Below, piece by piece: positions 9,121 through 18,350 of a DNA stretch of 22,134 nt (the first letter of the stretch is position 1; every line of letters starts with the position of its first letter). The DNA comes from Welwitschia mirabilis (taxonomy: Eukaryota; Gnetophyta; Gnetopsida; Welwitschiales): NCBI GenBank assembly GCA_051453625.1, contig JBOZIK010000001.1:260370831-260392964 (forward strand), written 5' to 3'. The notes beneath the pieces are model-generated. The model did no database searches, was not told the DNA's origin, and worked only from the letters and a program-made list of their open reading frames with translations. Position numbers and translations under genes: made by a program.

Positions 9121-9220
9121 NNNNNNNNNNNNNNNNNNNNNNNNNNNNNNNNNNNNNNNNNNNNNNNNNNNNNNNNNNNNNNNNNNNNNNNNNNNNNNNN
9201 NNNNNNNNNNNNNNNNNNNN
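9121..9220. other. Assembly gap, 100 N, with duplicated flanks
   Basis: Bases 9055-9120 reappear at 9221-9284 with a few differences, including one missing base. An open frame across this gap on the minus strand is an artefact of the duplication. Confidence 0.92.
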
Positions 9221-9284
9221 GTGTATGTATAATTTAGTGACTGATTTCAAGAATTTCAGAGTAGGGTTTAGCATAGAAATAGGG

Positions 9285-10026
9285 CCAAATGAATTTTTAA
9301 TTTTTGAAGATGTTTTGGCGAAAAAGTCAAAGCAATGAATATGGCCAGAGAAAATTCAATTACATTCATACCTCATTTGATGATCACTAACAATGCTTTT
9401 CTATCAATCAAAATAGCAAACTCATCATCATCTATGATTTCTGAAAAACAGGAACTGGCAAAAAAAAGGGAGATCAAACAACTCTAATATTAAAGACTTA
9501 GGAGGTAAACATGGCATGCTAAGGCCTTGCAATCCCAATTGATAGCAGAAAAAATATTTAGTAGACCTCTTCTATATCTCGAGAGACCCCCCGAGTATGT
9601 GCATCTATTTGTAAAATTTGCCCTTGTAAAATACATTGACAAAAGTACCATTAGACAATTTCACATACATTATGTAGAATTTAGGTACCAGTGTTACTTT
9701 GAGAAACAAAATTGAAAATATATCTTTTCTTCATTTCTTAGAAAGATCATCAAACGGTTTTTGTGATATGCTATTTACAAGGAAGCTAATTATTTCCTAT
9801 ATTAACAAACACATTCTTTTATATGACATTTTAATGTATTGACCTAAAGGCCACTAATTCACTGAAAGATTGTCAAACAAATATTAACATGAAGAATGCT
9901 TAAAGTGAATTCCATTAGAAGAAGTTCATATGGTAAAGAGAACATGTTTAGATAGAGGAATAAAAAATTTCTAATGTCAAAAGTATTCTTTATCAGCTTC
10001 TTGATTTGTCAGGTTCAAAGTAAGAT
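9285..10026. other. AT-rich stretch without recognised gene
   Basis: No coding pattern matches a known family. A plus-strand frame at 9527-9715 begins only with TTG, has no recognisable motif and is treated as chance. This stretch may belong to the same long LTR candidate as its neighbours. Confidence 0.4.
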
Positions 10027-10031
10027 ATGCA

Positions 10032-10200
10032 ACAAGGCTTATTCTGGAGATTTGCCAAGCTTTCTGCATTACTAGGTTCAAATGAAGAATTTCAGTTGGG
10101 CTTATTTAATAGGTTTTCCAAGTTTTCTACGTTACCAGGTTTAAATGAAGAACTTCAGTTGGGCTTATTTGATAGGTTTGCCAAGCTTTCTCAAATACAT
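10032..10200. repeat. 63-bp imperfect tandem repeat, about 2.6 copies
   Basis: Units begin at GGCTTATT near 10037, 10100 and 10163, each continuing into a block like GGTTTTCCAAGTTTTCTA and then AAATGAAGAA(T/C)TTCAG. The period of 63 keeps one plus frame open (ATG 10027 to 10230), giving a 21-residue repeat with GLF-x-RF and NEE. The minus strand meets stops in the matching frame. Part of the array recurs at 10591-10665 beyond a gap. Its place on the 3' side of copia element 1, left of the polypurine tract, suits an enhancer-type repeat in LTR U3 better than a protein gene. Confidence 0.8.
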
Positions 10201-10230
10201 CATCTTGGCACCTTTACCAGTTTTCACTAA

Positions 10231-10438
10231 GTGATGTCTCCTTAAAATATAATTTAAAAAAAAAAAAACTCACTTTTTAGGTTTTGAGAAGAAAAAGGAG
10301 TGGGGTGCATAGGTTCAACTATGCACGAGTGAGTTGAATCACTTGACTTGGTAATAACCATTGCACTAGTGGGTTACGCCATCATGTGCAACCTACTATA
10401 AATGACTGATAATGTCACCTATGAAAGTGGAGTCTTTT
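10231..10438 (-). other. Probable U3 end of the 3' LTR of copia element 1
   Basis: This non-coding stretch lies directly beyond the polypurine tract on the minus strand, where the 3' LTR should begin. It has an A-run near 10257, an inverted TTCAAC/GTTGAA pair around 10316-10340 and a GTGCA-rich block. The right contig repeats it at about 10700-10876 with a deletion of about 37 bp. No clear TG boundary adjoins the purine tract, so the assignment rests on position. Confidence 0.4.
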
Positions 10439-10450
10439 AATCTCCCCCTT
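10439..10450 (-). other. Polypurine tract of copia element 1, first contig copy
   Basis: The minus strand reads AAGGGGGAGATT, the usual primer for plus-strand DNA synthesis in plant copia elements (compare AAGGGGGAG at element 2). It lies downstream of RNase H on the coding strand. A second contig copy, AAGGGGAAGATT, is at 10877-10888. Confidence 0.65.
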
Positions 10451-10490
10451 CACATTAGTGGTTACACTTTATTCCTGCACTAATAAGCTC

Positions 10491-10590
10491 NNNNNNNNNN
10501 NNNNNNNNNNNNNNNNNNNNNNNNNNNNNNNNNNNNNNNNNNNNNNNNNNNNNNNNNNNNNNNNNNNNNNNNNNNNNNNNNNNNNNNNNN
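10491..10590. other. Assembly gap, 100 N, with duplicated flanks
   Basis: About 10121-10490 reappears at 10591-10928, the right copy lacking about 37 bp near the polypurine tract. The two flanks carry different mutations. Confidence 0.92.
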
Positions 10591-10876
10591 AGTTTTCTAC
10601 ATTACTAGGTTTAAATGAAGAATTTCAATTGGGCTTATTTGATAGGTTTTCCAAGCTTTCCTAAATACATCATCTTGGTATCTTTACCAGTTTTTACTAA
10701 GTGATGTCTCCTTAAAATATAATTAAAAAAAAAGGAAAAACTCACTTTTTAGATTTTTGAGAAGAAAAAGGAGTGGGTTGCATAGGTTCAACTATGCACG
10801 AATGAGTTGAATCACTTGACTCGGTAATAACCATTGCACTAGTGGGTTACGCCATCATGTGCAAGTGAAATCTTTT

Positions 10877-10888
10877 AATCTTCCCCTT
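10877..10888 (-). other. Polypurine tract of copia element 1, second contig copy
   Basis: Minus strand AAGGGGAAGATT, the counterpart of 10439-10450 with one G-to-A change. Only one of the two copies is likely to be real at this locus. Confidence 0.55.
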
Positions 10889-11155
10889 AACATTAGTGGT
10901 TACATTTTATTCTCGCAATAATAAGCTCAACAAATTTACCACATTTTAGAGCTACATGGCACAACTTACAGAAGTCCTTTCAACTTCTAACCATACTTCT
11001 CCTTGACTGCAATGTCAAGAATGTTCAGTTTCTCCTTAGAATCATGAATCTCTTTTTGTCAAGAGGCTTTGTAAATAGATATGCAAGTTGCTTAGTAGAT
11101 TAATAATATTCGATAACCTAAAAGCATTCTTCTATTAAACCTCTTATGAAATAGA

Positions 11156-11255
11156 NNNNNNNNNNNNNNNNNNNNNNNNNNNNNNNNNNNNNNNNNNNNN
11201 NNNNNNNNNNNNNNNNNNNNNNNNNNNNNNNNNNNNNNNNNNNNNNNNNNNNNNN
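11156..11255. other. Assembly gap, 100 N, with duplicated flanks
   Basis: About 10892-11155 reappears at 11256-11517, with the same RNase H tail on both sides. The sequence around ATTAGTGGTTACA therefore occurs three times in 0.9 kb because of two consecutive gap artefacts. Confidence 0.92.
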
Positions 11256-11289
11256 ATTAGTGGTTACACTTTATTCCTGCAATAATAAG

Positions 11290-11830
11290 CTCAACAAATT
11301 TGCCACATTTTAGAGCTACATGGCACAACTTGTAGAAGTCCTTTCAACTTCTAACCATACTTCTTCTTGACTGCAATGTTAAGAATGTTCAGTTTCTCCT
11401 TAGAATCATGAATCTCTTCTTGTCAAGAGGCTTTGTAAATAGATCTGCAAGTTGCTTAGTAGATTGACAATATTCGATAACCTAAAAGCATTCTTCTATT
11501 AAACCTCTTATGAAATGGAACTTGATATTAATATGTTTTATTCTTGAATGTAAAACTGGATTTTTTGAAATAGCTATGGTAGAAATACTATCACAAAACA
11601 GGTGAACTAGTTTCTCAATTGGAATGGTAAACTCAATAAATGATCTTTCTAACCATACTATCTGTTGTGATGCATGATGTACTGCCACGTACTCTAACTT
11701 ACCTATTGATAAAGTAACCACTAATTGTTTTTTGCTGCACCTTGAGAATAGAATTTTACCCATCATCATTGTAAAACTTGAAGTGCTTTTCCTGTCATCC
11801 AATGAATCTTCCTAATCTCCATCTACATTT
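11290..11830 (-). pseudogene. Copia element 1 RNase H, decayed
   Basis: The domain opens with VDGD-stop where the family has SDSDW (TAG for TGG at about 11815-11817), then DDRKSTSSFT from 11799, KKQLVVTLS, KLEYVAV (family EAEYxA), CDSISTIAISKNPVLHSRIKHI with a conserved Asp and His, and HFIRGLIEE near 11490. Past a stop, the tail QLADLFTKPL is readable near 11425-11455, the usual C-terminal end of copia pol. A frame of 106 codons remains (11482-11802). One active-site Glu is doubtful because EAEY became KLEY. Bases 10892-11155 hold a second contig copy of the tail. Confidence 0.87.
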
Positions 11831-12850
11831 CCAACCGGTTGTTTATCTTTATCAGTATCATAAAATAAACCAGGTGTCAAAGTACATGTAACATAGATCA
11901 AAATCCTTTTTACTATCATCAGATGTGGATTCTTTAGTGTATTCATAAATTTGGATAAAAAATTAATAGAAAACTGAATATTTGGACATGTGGCTATTAG
12001 ATACATTAGACTCCCAATTAAAGAATGAAAAAGATGCTCATCAAACAAATCAACATTCATATCCTTATGTAATTCTCCATGTGTTACCAAAGGAGTGGAA
12101 ATAGCTTTACACTTATGCATTTGGTATTTTTGTAACATGTCTAAAGCATATTTAAACCAATTTAAGAAAATACCTTTAGATGTTTACTTGATTTGTATAC
12201 CTAGATAATATGTTAGCTGTCCAAGATTTTTCATTTCAAATTCCTTCATCATCTCATGTCTAAATTTTTCTACTAGTCCATCATCATTGCTAGTAAAAAT
12301 TATGTCATCCACATAAATTAAAACAAATAAATTCTTGTAATACCTCTTTTTTGTAAAGAGTATTATCTACTACGCATGTGTCATATCCTTATTGCTTCAC
12401 ATATTGATCATAGAAAACCATGGTTAGGTTGCCTGCTTCAAACCATATAATTTCTTTTTAAGTAAGTAAACATGATCATCTTTTTGCTAGTACAACAAAA
12501 CCCTCAAGTTGTGATATATAAACTTCCTCATTGAGTTAACCATTCAAGAATGCTTATTTTACATCCATTTTCCATATTATCATTTTTATTTTAGCTGTAA
12601 AGTTAAAAAAATCTCTAACTAATTCTAATGTAGCAATAGATGCAAAAGTTTTACTGTAATTAATAATTGCTTCTTGTATATAACCCTTCACAACAAGCCT
12701 CACCTTATACTTATTGATAGTATTATTAGGATAGTATCTTGTTTTATAAGTTAATTTTGTATAAATTACATTCTTATCTTTCAGATAGGGAGCCAATTCC
12801 CATGTTTGGTTCTTTTCTATTTAGCCGATTTCCTTCTTTATGGCATCCAT
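11812..12850 (-). pseudogene. Copia element 1 reverse transcriptase, decayed but with intact YVDD
   Basis: Right to left: EKNQTWEL near 12805, KDKNVIYTK, NKYKVRLVVKGY, YSKTFASIATLELVR and WKMDVK (ends 12554). After a frame break comes the active-site block IYVDDIIFTSND with YVDD intact at 12304-12315, then FEMKNLGQLTYYLG near 12200-12240. After another break, KCKAISTPL, LIGSLMYLIATCPNI and VKRILIYV follow at 11812-12138. This is the standard copia reverse transcriptase layout. At least two shifts and several stops separate the blocks. The intact catalytic pair contrasts with the lost ones in the gypsy element and in element 2. Confidence 0.88.
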
Positions 12851-13350
12851 TCGATGTGGCAGTTCATTTGCTTTCATGTATCTAAGTGGATTTTCTTACA
12901 TAATTTTTAGGACTAGGTTCTCTTTTACCATTTCTTTTTATTCCATCTCATCAATTAAAGCAATGTGAGATATCTCTTTGGTTTGGTTTCTGGTTCTAAC
13001 TCCTGGGTGATGATACTTGTGTAGCTTCTTGTAATTTTCTTTTGATGGGATGGATTTTCTTTCATACTATCAAGGTAATCTGACAAATTTTCTGTTATAT
13101 GGGGCACAACAGTTTGTGGCCTATCATCCACATAAGTTGGCTTATCATCTTTGGGTAGAGTTTGGGCATCATTCTCAGGAAACCTCACATCAATACTTTT
13201 AATTATTTTAGCATTTTATGGGAACTACATCTAAAATCTTTGCTATTAGTGGAATAGCCAACAAAAATACACTCTAGAGACTTAGCCTTCAACTTATCTT
13301 GGCCAGTTTAACATTTTTCACAAAACATTTACAACCAAAGATTTTCAAAT
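12850..13350 (-). pseudogene. Copia element 1 integrase C-terminal region and linker to reverse transcriptase
   Basis: AKSLECIFVGYSTNSKDFR at about 13240-13295 is the conserved FVGY block that closes copia integrases. After a stop comes a hydrophilic, acidic linker (12955-13188, starting MRFPENDAQT), poorly conserved as expected between integrase and reverse transcriptase. The linker frame is open for 77 codons but has no catalytic role. Confidence 0.75.
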
Positions 13351-13351
13351 A

Positions 13352-14700
13352 AGAAAGGTTGGGTTTATGTTAATAGCAAATCTCGTAGGGTATGGCATCC
13401 TTTAAATTCTTTTTAATTGTTCTATTTTGAATGTGATTTGCAGTATGCACTACTTTCACTCAAAACCTTTTGCTTGATTATATATCTAACATCATTGATC
13501 TTGTCATGTTCATCAATGTTCTATTCTTTCTTTCTATAACTTCATTCTATTGTGGGGTATAACTAGTGGTAACCTGATGCAGAACGCCGCATTTTATCAA
13601 ATAATCAAAAACATCATTAAAAACATATTCAACACCCCTGTTTATTCTCAAGGTCTTGACCTTATAGCTTGTTTGTTTTTTTACCATCTTTTGATATGTT
13701 TGACAAGTCCTACCATTTATGTTTTACAAAAAACACATAGCAAAATTTGGAATTATCATCAATGAAGATAATGTAATACAGACTTCTATTCAGACTTTCT
13801 ATTCTCATTAAACTACAAATATCTTAATGTACTAATTAGAGCAATTGACTACATCTTTTCTCAACAAGTGATGCATTTATTACAAAAAGATTTATGACTC
13901 TTTGAAAGAGCAAGCATACCTTTTACCACTTCCTTATCCACCATCTGATGCATATACTCCCTTGAAATTTTCCAAGCCTATGGTGTCAAACTCAAAAATG
14001 TTCATCACTAGCAANNNNNNNNNNNNNNNNNNNNNNNNNNNNNNNNNNNNNNNNNNNNNNNNNNNNNNNNNNNNNNNNNNNNNNNNNNNNNNNNNNNNNN
14101 NNNNNNNNNNNNNNAGAAAGGTTCATTTTATGTCAATAGCAAATCTCATAGGGTATGATATCCTTTAAATTTTTTTTAATTGTCCTATTCTGAATGTGAT
14201 TTGCAGTGTGCACTACTTTCACTCAAAACCTTTTGCTTGATCATATATCTAACATTATTGATCTTGTCATGTTCATCAATGTTTTATTCTTTCTTTCTAT
14301 AACTTCATTCTGTTGTGGGGTATAACTAGTGGTAACCTGATGCAAAATGCCACATTTTCTTCAATATTCAAAAACTTCATTAAAAACATATTCAACACCC
14401 CTATATATTCTTAAGGTCTTGATCTTATAGCTTGTTTTTCTTTCTACCATCTTTTGATATGTTTGACAAGTCCTACCATTTATGTTTTACAAAAAACACA
14501 TAGCAAAATCTGGAATTATCATCAATAAAGATAATGTAATATAGACTTCTGTTTAGACTTTCTATTCTCATTAAATCACAAATATGTTAATGGACTAATT
14601 AAAACAATTAACTACATCTTTTCTTAATAAGTGATGCGTTTATTACAAGAAGATGTATGACTCTTTGAAGAGAAGGCATAGCTTTTACCACTTCCTTATC
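13352..14700 (-). pseudogene. Copia element 1 integrase core, present as two contig copies
   Basis: Both copies (13352-14014 and 14115-14776) encode the same blocks right to left: IESLNRSLYYI and IDDNSRFCYVFFVKHKW (best seen in the right copy), KTLR-x2-RGVEYVFN, VTTSYTPQ, EVIERKNRTLMNMTRS, and HTANHIQNRTIKKN. The first catalytic Asp, in the family's HSDxCG, is kept in the left copy (codon 13821-13823) but is His in the right (14583-14585). The second, expected in TDRG, is Asn in the left copy (13640-13642) and Tyr in the right (14403-14405). The third, Glu of ERKN, is kept. Stops occur at Gln and Trp positions (TPQ-stop-N; RF-stop). Neither copy can be active. Confidence 0.85.
14015..14114. 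other. Assembly gap, 100 N, with duplicated flanks
   Basis: About 13352-14014 reappears at 14115-14776, the longest duplicated flank in the window, mostly alike with scattered transitions. It duplicates most of the integrase core. Confidence 0.93.
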
Positions 14701-14935
14701 CACGATCTAATGCATATACTCCCTTGAAATGTTCCCAAGCCTATGGTGTCATACTCGAAACTGTTCATCACTAGCAATTAATCATTTCTAAAAATCAACT
14801 TTATATAAATTGATATTAGACTTTGGAATTTTCAATCTCTTATTATCGTTCTTAAAAGTGCACTTGAAATTTTTAAATAGTACCTCAAAACCATTTTATT
14901 CCAATTATCCCAAAGTTATGAAATTGTAATGTAAA
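14701..14935 (-). pseudogene. Copia element 1 pre-integrase and zinc domain
   Basis: Right to left: GFEVLFKNFKCTFKN near 14850-14895, INLYKVDF near 14795, then SDEQFRV, HHRLGNISREYMH and IVDKEVVKAMPSL at about 14690-14760. The His pair of the HHCC zinc domain is visible (HHRLGN); the Cys pair is not recognisable downstream. It follows the protease in the same direction, as usual for copia pol. Confidence 0.78.
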
Positions 14936-15345
14936 TGAGGAATAAAATATACATCATCAATTGACAAGTCATTACCATCTTTATCTTTCAATGCAACTAT
15001 CCCATAACCTTCTATGTACCCCTTTGCACCTCCNNNNNNNNNNNNNNNNNNNNNNNNNNNNNNNNNNNNNNNNNNNNNNNNNNNNNNNNNNNNNNNNNNN
15101 NNNNNNNNNNNNNNNNNNNNNNNNNNNNNNNNNTGAGGAATAAAATATACATCATCAATTGAAAAGTCATTACCATCTTTATCTTTCAATGCAACTATCC
15201 CATAACCTTCTATGTACCCCTTTGCACCTCCTATAAATTTAATTGTGTCCAAATGCACCTGTGAAAATTTCATAAAGACATCTCTTTGATTTGTCATATG
15301 ATAAGAACATCCATTATCAAAAACCATGTCATCTCATGTGAGGAA
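14905..15345 (-). pseudogene. Copia element 1 aspartic protease, with a gap-duplicated segment
   Basis: From 15327: MVFDNGCSYHMTN, where the family has DSGCSxHMTG. The catalytic Asp is kept but Ser is Asn. Then IKFIGGAKGYIEGYGIVALK and IDDVYFIPHLHYNFITLG, the usual end of the copia protease before the pre-integrase domain. The open frame of 140 codons crosses a 100-N gap and contains the GGAKGYIEG to YFIP segment twice (15134-15231 and 14936-15033); the true protein had it once. Without the duplicate the frame is about 75 codons, and a TAA follows it. Confidence 0.8.
15034..15133. other. Assembly gap, 100 N, with duplicated flanks
   Basis: Bases 14936-15033 reappear at 15134-15231 with essentially one mismatch. 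The gap is almost certainly artificial. Confidence 0.94.
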
Positions 15346-15459
15346 AACATTGAAAATATTAGAATAATGGTAGTTATACAACCAAATAAATTAGCATTAA
15401 TGTTTGTTATTTCAAGGGTATTTTCTTCTTGTTCATGTTCAATAACATACTCTTGTTGT

Positions 15460-16400
15460 TGCTCATCTTTCATCTTGAATCTAAAATTTCTTATTAAATG
15501 GCCTTACAAATGGAAATAATTGTAGGTTCTAGTTTCTTTACCTTGCTTGTTTCCTCTTCTTTGGTCAACACCTCTTCCTATAGCTCTATTAAGATATAAT
15601 CTGTTAGAGGTATTACCTTGATTTCAATGTTTTTTACCTTGCATTCTTTCTCTCCTCTTCCATGAGGGGATTGTCATCCTCTTCCATGAGAGATCAATGC
15701 GTTTTGACTTTTGAATGTAGGATCCTTCGTTTTAAATGATGTTAACTACAAATCTTCATCATCTTCTAGACATAACTCAAATTGCACTAATTGTCCTATC
15801 AATTCATCTAATGTTAGTGTATTCAAGTTCAAAATGTTCTGCATTGTAATGACAATTTGCTTGAAGGGCTTGGTTAGGGATCTAAGAATTTTCAATATAA
15901 CATCATTATCACTAATGGCATAGCCTAACATACTCATCTCTTTAACTATATCCCTTATCTTTTGGATGAAATNNNNNNNNNNNNNNNNNNNNNNNNNNNN
16001 NNNNNNNNCATATTTTGTCCTTCAATTTTATAGCTTAATCTTCTTTACATTTTAATGGCCCTAGAAAACAACATCCAAACCTTTCCATAATTTAAAGGCA
16101 CTTATATAATTAGAAATTCTCTTTACCTGTTAATTGTCCACACTAGTGAATACAACACTTCTAACTTAACTATCTTTCATATGGAGTTTCTGATTTTCCT
16201 TTCATTCATCTTTTGTAGTGGTTGGCATTGAATCTGTATCTCTTTATGTGTAATGCCATAACTCCTATCCCTTCAAGAACTATTTCATTATAATTTTCCA
16301 AACTTCATAATTAGAAACATGAAAAGAGGTAATCATACCTCTTCCGATTTTGATTGTAAGCTCCTCTACACTGATTTGGCTTATTGTTGATGAATAGTTG
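15460..16400 (-). pseudogene. Copia element 1 gag with degraded zinc knuckle
   Basis: Right to left: GRGMITSFHVSNYEVWKIIMK at about 16280-16350 (family SGxNYxxWKxxM), KENQKLHMKD near 16190, LWKGLDVVF near 16065, then past a 36-N gap DFIQKIRDIVKEMSMLGY, ISDNDVILKILRSLTKPF and LNLNTLTLDELIGQLVQFE (15746-15972). This is the UBN2-type copia gag pattern. A basic Arg/Gly/Lys/Gln region follows near 15540-15600, then the CCHC knuckle at about 15485-15525. There the three Cys positions read Tyr, Leu or stop, and Phe, and only Gly-His survives. RNA binding by the knuckle would be lost. Stops break the N-terminal half. Confidence 0.85.
15973..16008. other. Assembly gap, 36 N
   Basis: A sized gap within gag. 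The flanks do not repeat each other, and the gag pattern continues across it. Confidence 0.95.
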
Positions 16401-16440
16401 TTTTTTTCCTTTGTTGGAATACTCTATTGTGTGAAATCTA

Positions 16441-16452
16441 GCTCTGATATAT
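16441..16452 (-). other. Primer-binding site complement of copia element 1, mutated
   Basis: GCTCTGATATAT corresponds to GCTCTGATACCA, the complement of the initiator tRNA-Met site. The first nine bases fit perfectly and the end is changed. The LTR edge (TATAGGCC, beginning about 16460) follows a few bases later, in the same order as at 6145-6160. Confidence 0.68.
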
Positions 16453-16458
16453 ACTAGG

Positions 16459-17484
16459 TTATAGGCCACTTTTAAGAGCTGTGATGCAGTGGCTATCTAA
16501 ACCCCACAACAAGAATCCAAATTCAAATAATTAAAGTGTAAGATTGTAAGAATATGCCTCCAAAAATGATGGAATTACACCACTAAAAATGATTAGTGTA
16601 TTATTTAAAATGTTTCCTGAAATCAATTCAAAAATCTATAAGGGACATCTGTTATTAAATTTGAAGCTTCATGTCTTAGTCTTAAAACATTATTGTCAAA
16701 CAATTATCATAATCATAGCATTCCACATAAAAACAGTTCTTTCTGGAACATATATTCACTTTAAAAGAATGCTTCTCATAAATAATACTATGCTTAAAAT
16801 GAACTTTGGAGACTTCAAACTGAAAGTCTTAATCATTGAAAAACAAAAATTTCACATGCACACTATAATATGCTTTTCATAAGTGATAAGTCATTCAAAT
16901 CGAAGATAACAAAATGCCACTGTTAATACTGTACTAGTTTGGCAGATTGCAAATCACATGCTTCTTTTAAAATAAAAGAAATCTTTTGAATGAACAAATA
17001 TATTCTTGGAAAAAGAGACTAATGCAAATAAGCAAAATCTCATTCATTTATTAACAAAGAACCTTAACTAAAAATACTCAATCATCATTAGTATAAAGCC
17101 TTTGGAATTTCTGATTAAATGCTACTTGCATCTTATAAAAATGTCTTCTCCTTTCTTGAGGGATCCTTCTCTCTCTTTCTAGAGCCTGAAAATGTCTATG
17201 TTAGGTTGGCTTTTTCTATCAAAAAACTTACACTTTATAATGAAAGGTTTTCTTCTTATATTGCTTCTTGGCAAGGCATCGAAAGAATAAAGACAAAATT
17301 TGTTTAATGGAAAGGCATGAGCTGGGATTTGTAAAGTGTGTGTTTTTGAAAAATATGCTTATGTTTAGAATCATCAACCTTGTAATGACTTGCTTCTATG
17401 TAAATTCATTAGCGCTCCTTTCAATCTTTGGTCATAGTTAGCTATTCTTTAGTAGTCATTTTGTTTTAACTCTTTCTCATTAAA
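16459..17484 (-). mobile_element. Copia element 1 5' LTR, copy B, truncated
   Basis: This matches 6160-7155 along its length, with substitutions, a roughly 40-bp insertion near 17300-17350 and a deletion near 17415. It lies at the gag end of element 1 beyond the primer-binding site, so it is the 5' LTR. Similarity to copy A stops at CTCTTTCTCAT (about 17480), about ten bases before element 2 starts at 17494. Plus-strand frames inside it (16589-16882, 17119-17307) have no counterpart motif and are chance. The hairpin kept in copy A is lost here. Confidence 0.78.
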
Positions 17485-17493
17485 AAAATTTAC

Positions 17494-17782
17494 TGTATAT
17501 GAATATACGAATGAGAGAAATCGAAAAACCGACTGATATGATTAATTTTTGAGAATACATATTTAAAAGAGAAGAAACTGATAAGTAACACCATAACTAA
17601 CTCCTAAATCTAAGCCACTTAACTAATACCAGAACTAACTTCTAGATCTAATTCCACTAACTAGAACACTAAATCAAAGCATACGACTAGTTTAACTGCA
17701 AAATAAATAACCAAAAAACAAAACATATAAAAAAGTAAAATCTAAGATAGAAAAAGGTCGTAAGATGTACTAGTTCTTGACA
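17494..17782 (-). mobile_element. 3' LTR of copia element 2, 289 bp
   Basis: On the minus strand it begins TGTCAAGAACTAG directly after the polypurine tract and ends CATATACA, giving the standard TG...CA ends. A length of 289 bp is typical for short plant copia LTRs. It contains a two-copy tandem repeat of 38 bp (17586-17661). A TTTTAAATATG stretch near 17560-17572 is a weak TATA candidate on the minus strand. Confidence 0.75.
17586..17661. repeat. 38-bp tandem repeat, two copies, inside the element 2 LTR
   Basis: TAACACCATAACTAACTCC at 17586 is followed by TAATACCAGAACTAACTTC at 17624, and each copy runs to a CACTTAAC or CACTAAC end. No gap intervenes, so the duplication is real. It lies about the middle of the LTR. 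Confidence 0.75.
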
Positions 17783-18350
17783 CTCCCCCTTAGCGCATGC
17801 TTACAATTAACTAATTCAAGTGATTCACAAAATACTTAAAATTTTGGTTTTAGAAGTGCTTTTGTAAATACATTAGCAACTTGATCACTCAAATACTTTT
17901 TAGCTCAATTTTTTAAATTTAGACTTTTTCCTGAATAAAATGATGTTGAACTTCAATGTGCTTCATCGGTGCATGGAATATTGAATTTGATGCCAGCTTG
18001 ACTACACTTTCATTGTCACATTTTATGGAGATTAGATGCTCTAGGTTTCCATAAATTTTAGAAATTAGGTTCTTCAACCAAACACATTCCTGGGCAGCGA
18101 TAGTTATAGTACAATACTCGGCCTCAATGCTAGACAAAGAAACATTTGGTTGCTTCTTGCTATACCATGAAATTCTTGCAGAACCCATGGTGAAAGATAA
18201 CCTGTAGTTGATCTTATATCATTTACATCACCTACCTAGTTAGAATCTACAAACCCACTCAACACAAACTTATCATTCTTTTTGTAGAGTAGTCCAAACT
18301 CAAGAGTGTTCTTCAGATATTTTAAAATCCTTTTTCCTACATTCAATTGA
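17771..18350 (-). pseudogene. Copia element 2 RNase H, decayed
   Basis: Right to left: KRILKYLKNTLEFGLLYKKN near 18270-18330, GFVDSN-stop-VGD (family DSDWAGD; TAG for Trp), RSTTGY, a one-base shift, then GSARISWYSKKQPNVSLSS, IEAEY with the catalytic Glu, AAQECVWLKNLI, CDNESVVKLASN with a catalytic Asp, and MKHIEVQHHFIQEKV (17919-18188). Past stops, DQVANVFTKALLKPKF and CESLELVNCKHALRGS reach the polypurine tract. Active-site residues are largely present, but frame breaks prevent expression. Confidence 0.9.
17783..17791 (-). other. Polypurine tract of copia element 2
   Basis: Minus strand AAGGGGGAG immediately before the TG that opens the LTR. The pol C-terminal reading (NCKHALRGSVKN, then stop) runs through the tract into the LTR, a common arrangement in plant copia elements. 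Confidence 0.82.

Larger units (their letters stand above)
10439..17493 (-). mobile_element. Copia element 1, interior plus 5' LTR, minus strand
   Basis: Right to left: LTR, primer-binding site, gag, protease, integrase, reverse transcriptase, RNase H, polypurine tract. Integrase ahead of reverse transcriptase is the Ty1/copia order. After removing gap duplications the interior is near 4.7 kb, typical for copia. The open frames are split by stops and shifts in every domain. The 5' LTR is cut at its right end by copia element 2. The 3' LTR should lie left of 10439 and is discussed as a finding. Confidence 0.85.

Noticed and set aside
9527-9715. 62-codon plus-strand frame
   Set aside because: It starts with TTG rather than ATG, has no recognisable motif, and lies in AT-rich unassigned DNA.
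10121-11517. Repeated blocks spaced regularly, suggesting a satellite or CRISPR-like array
   Set aside because: The spacing is set by 100-N gaps, the units are hundreds of bases long, and they carry RNase H and polypurine-tract sequence. The genome is eukaryotic in character.
14905-15327. 140-codon frame with a perfect internal repeat, as if a duplicated protease
   Set aside because: The repeat units flank a 100-N gap and are nearly identical, so the repetition is a contig-end artefact.
16589-17307. Plus-strand frames of 97 and 62 codons
   Set aside because: They lie inside LTR copy B, and the homologous copy A does not keep them open in a consistent way.
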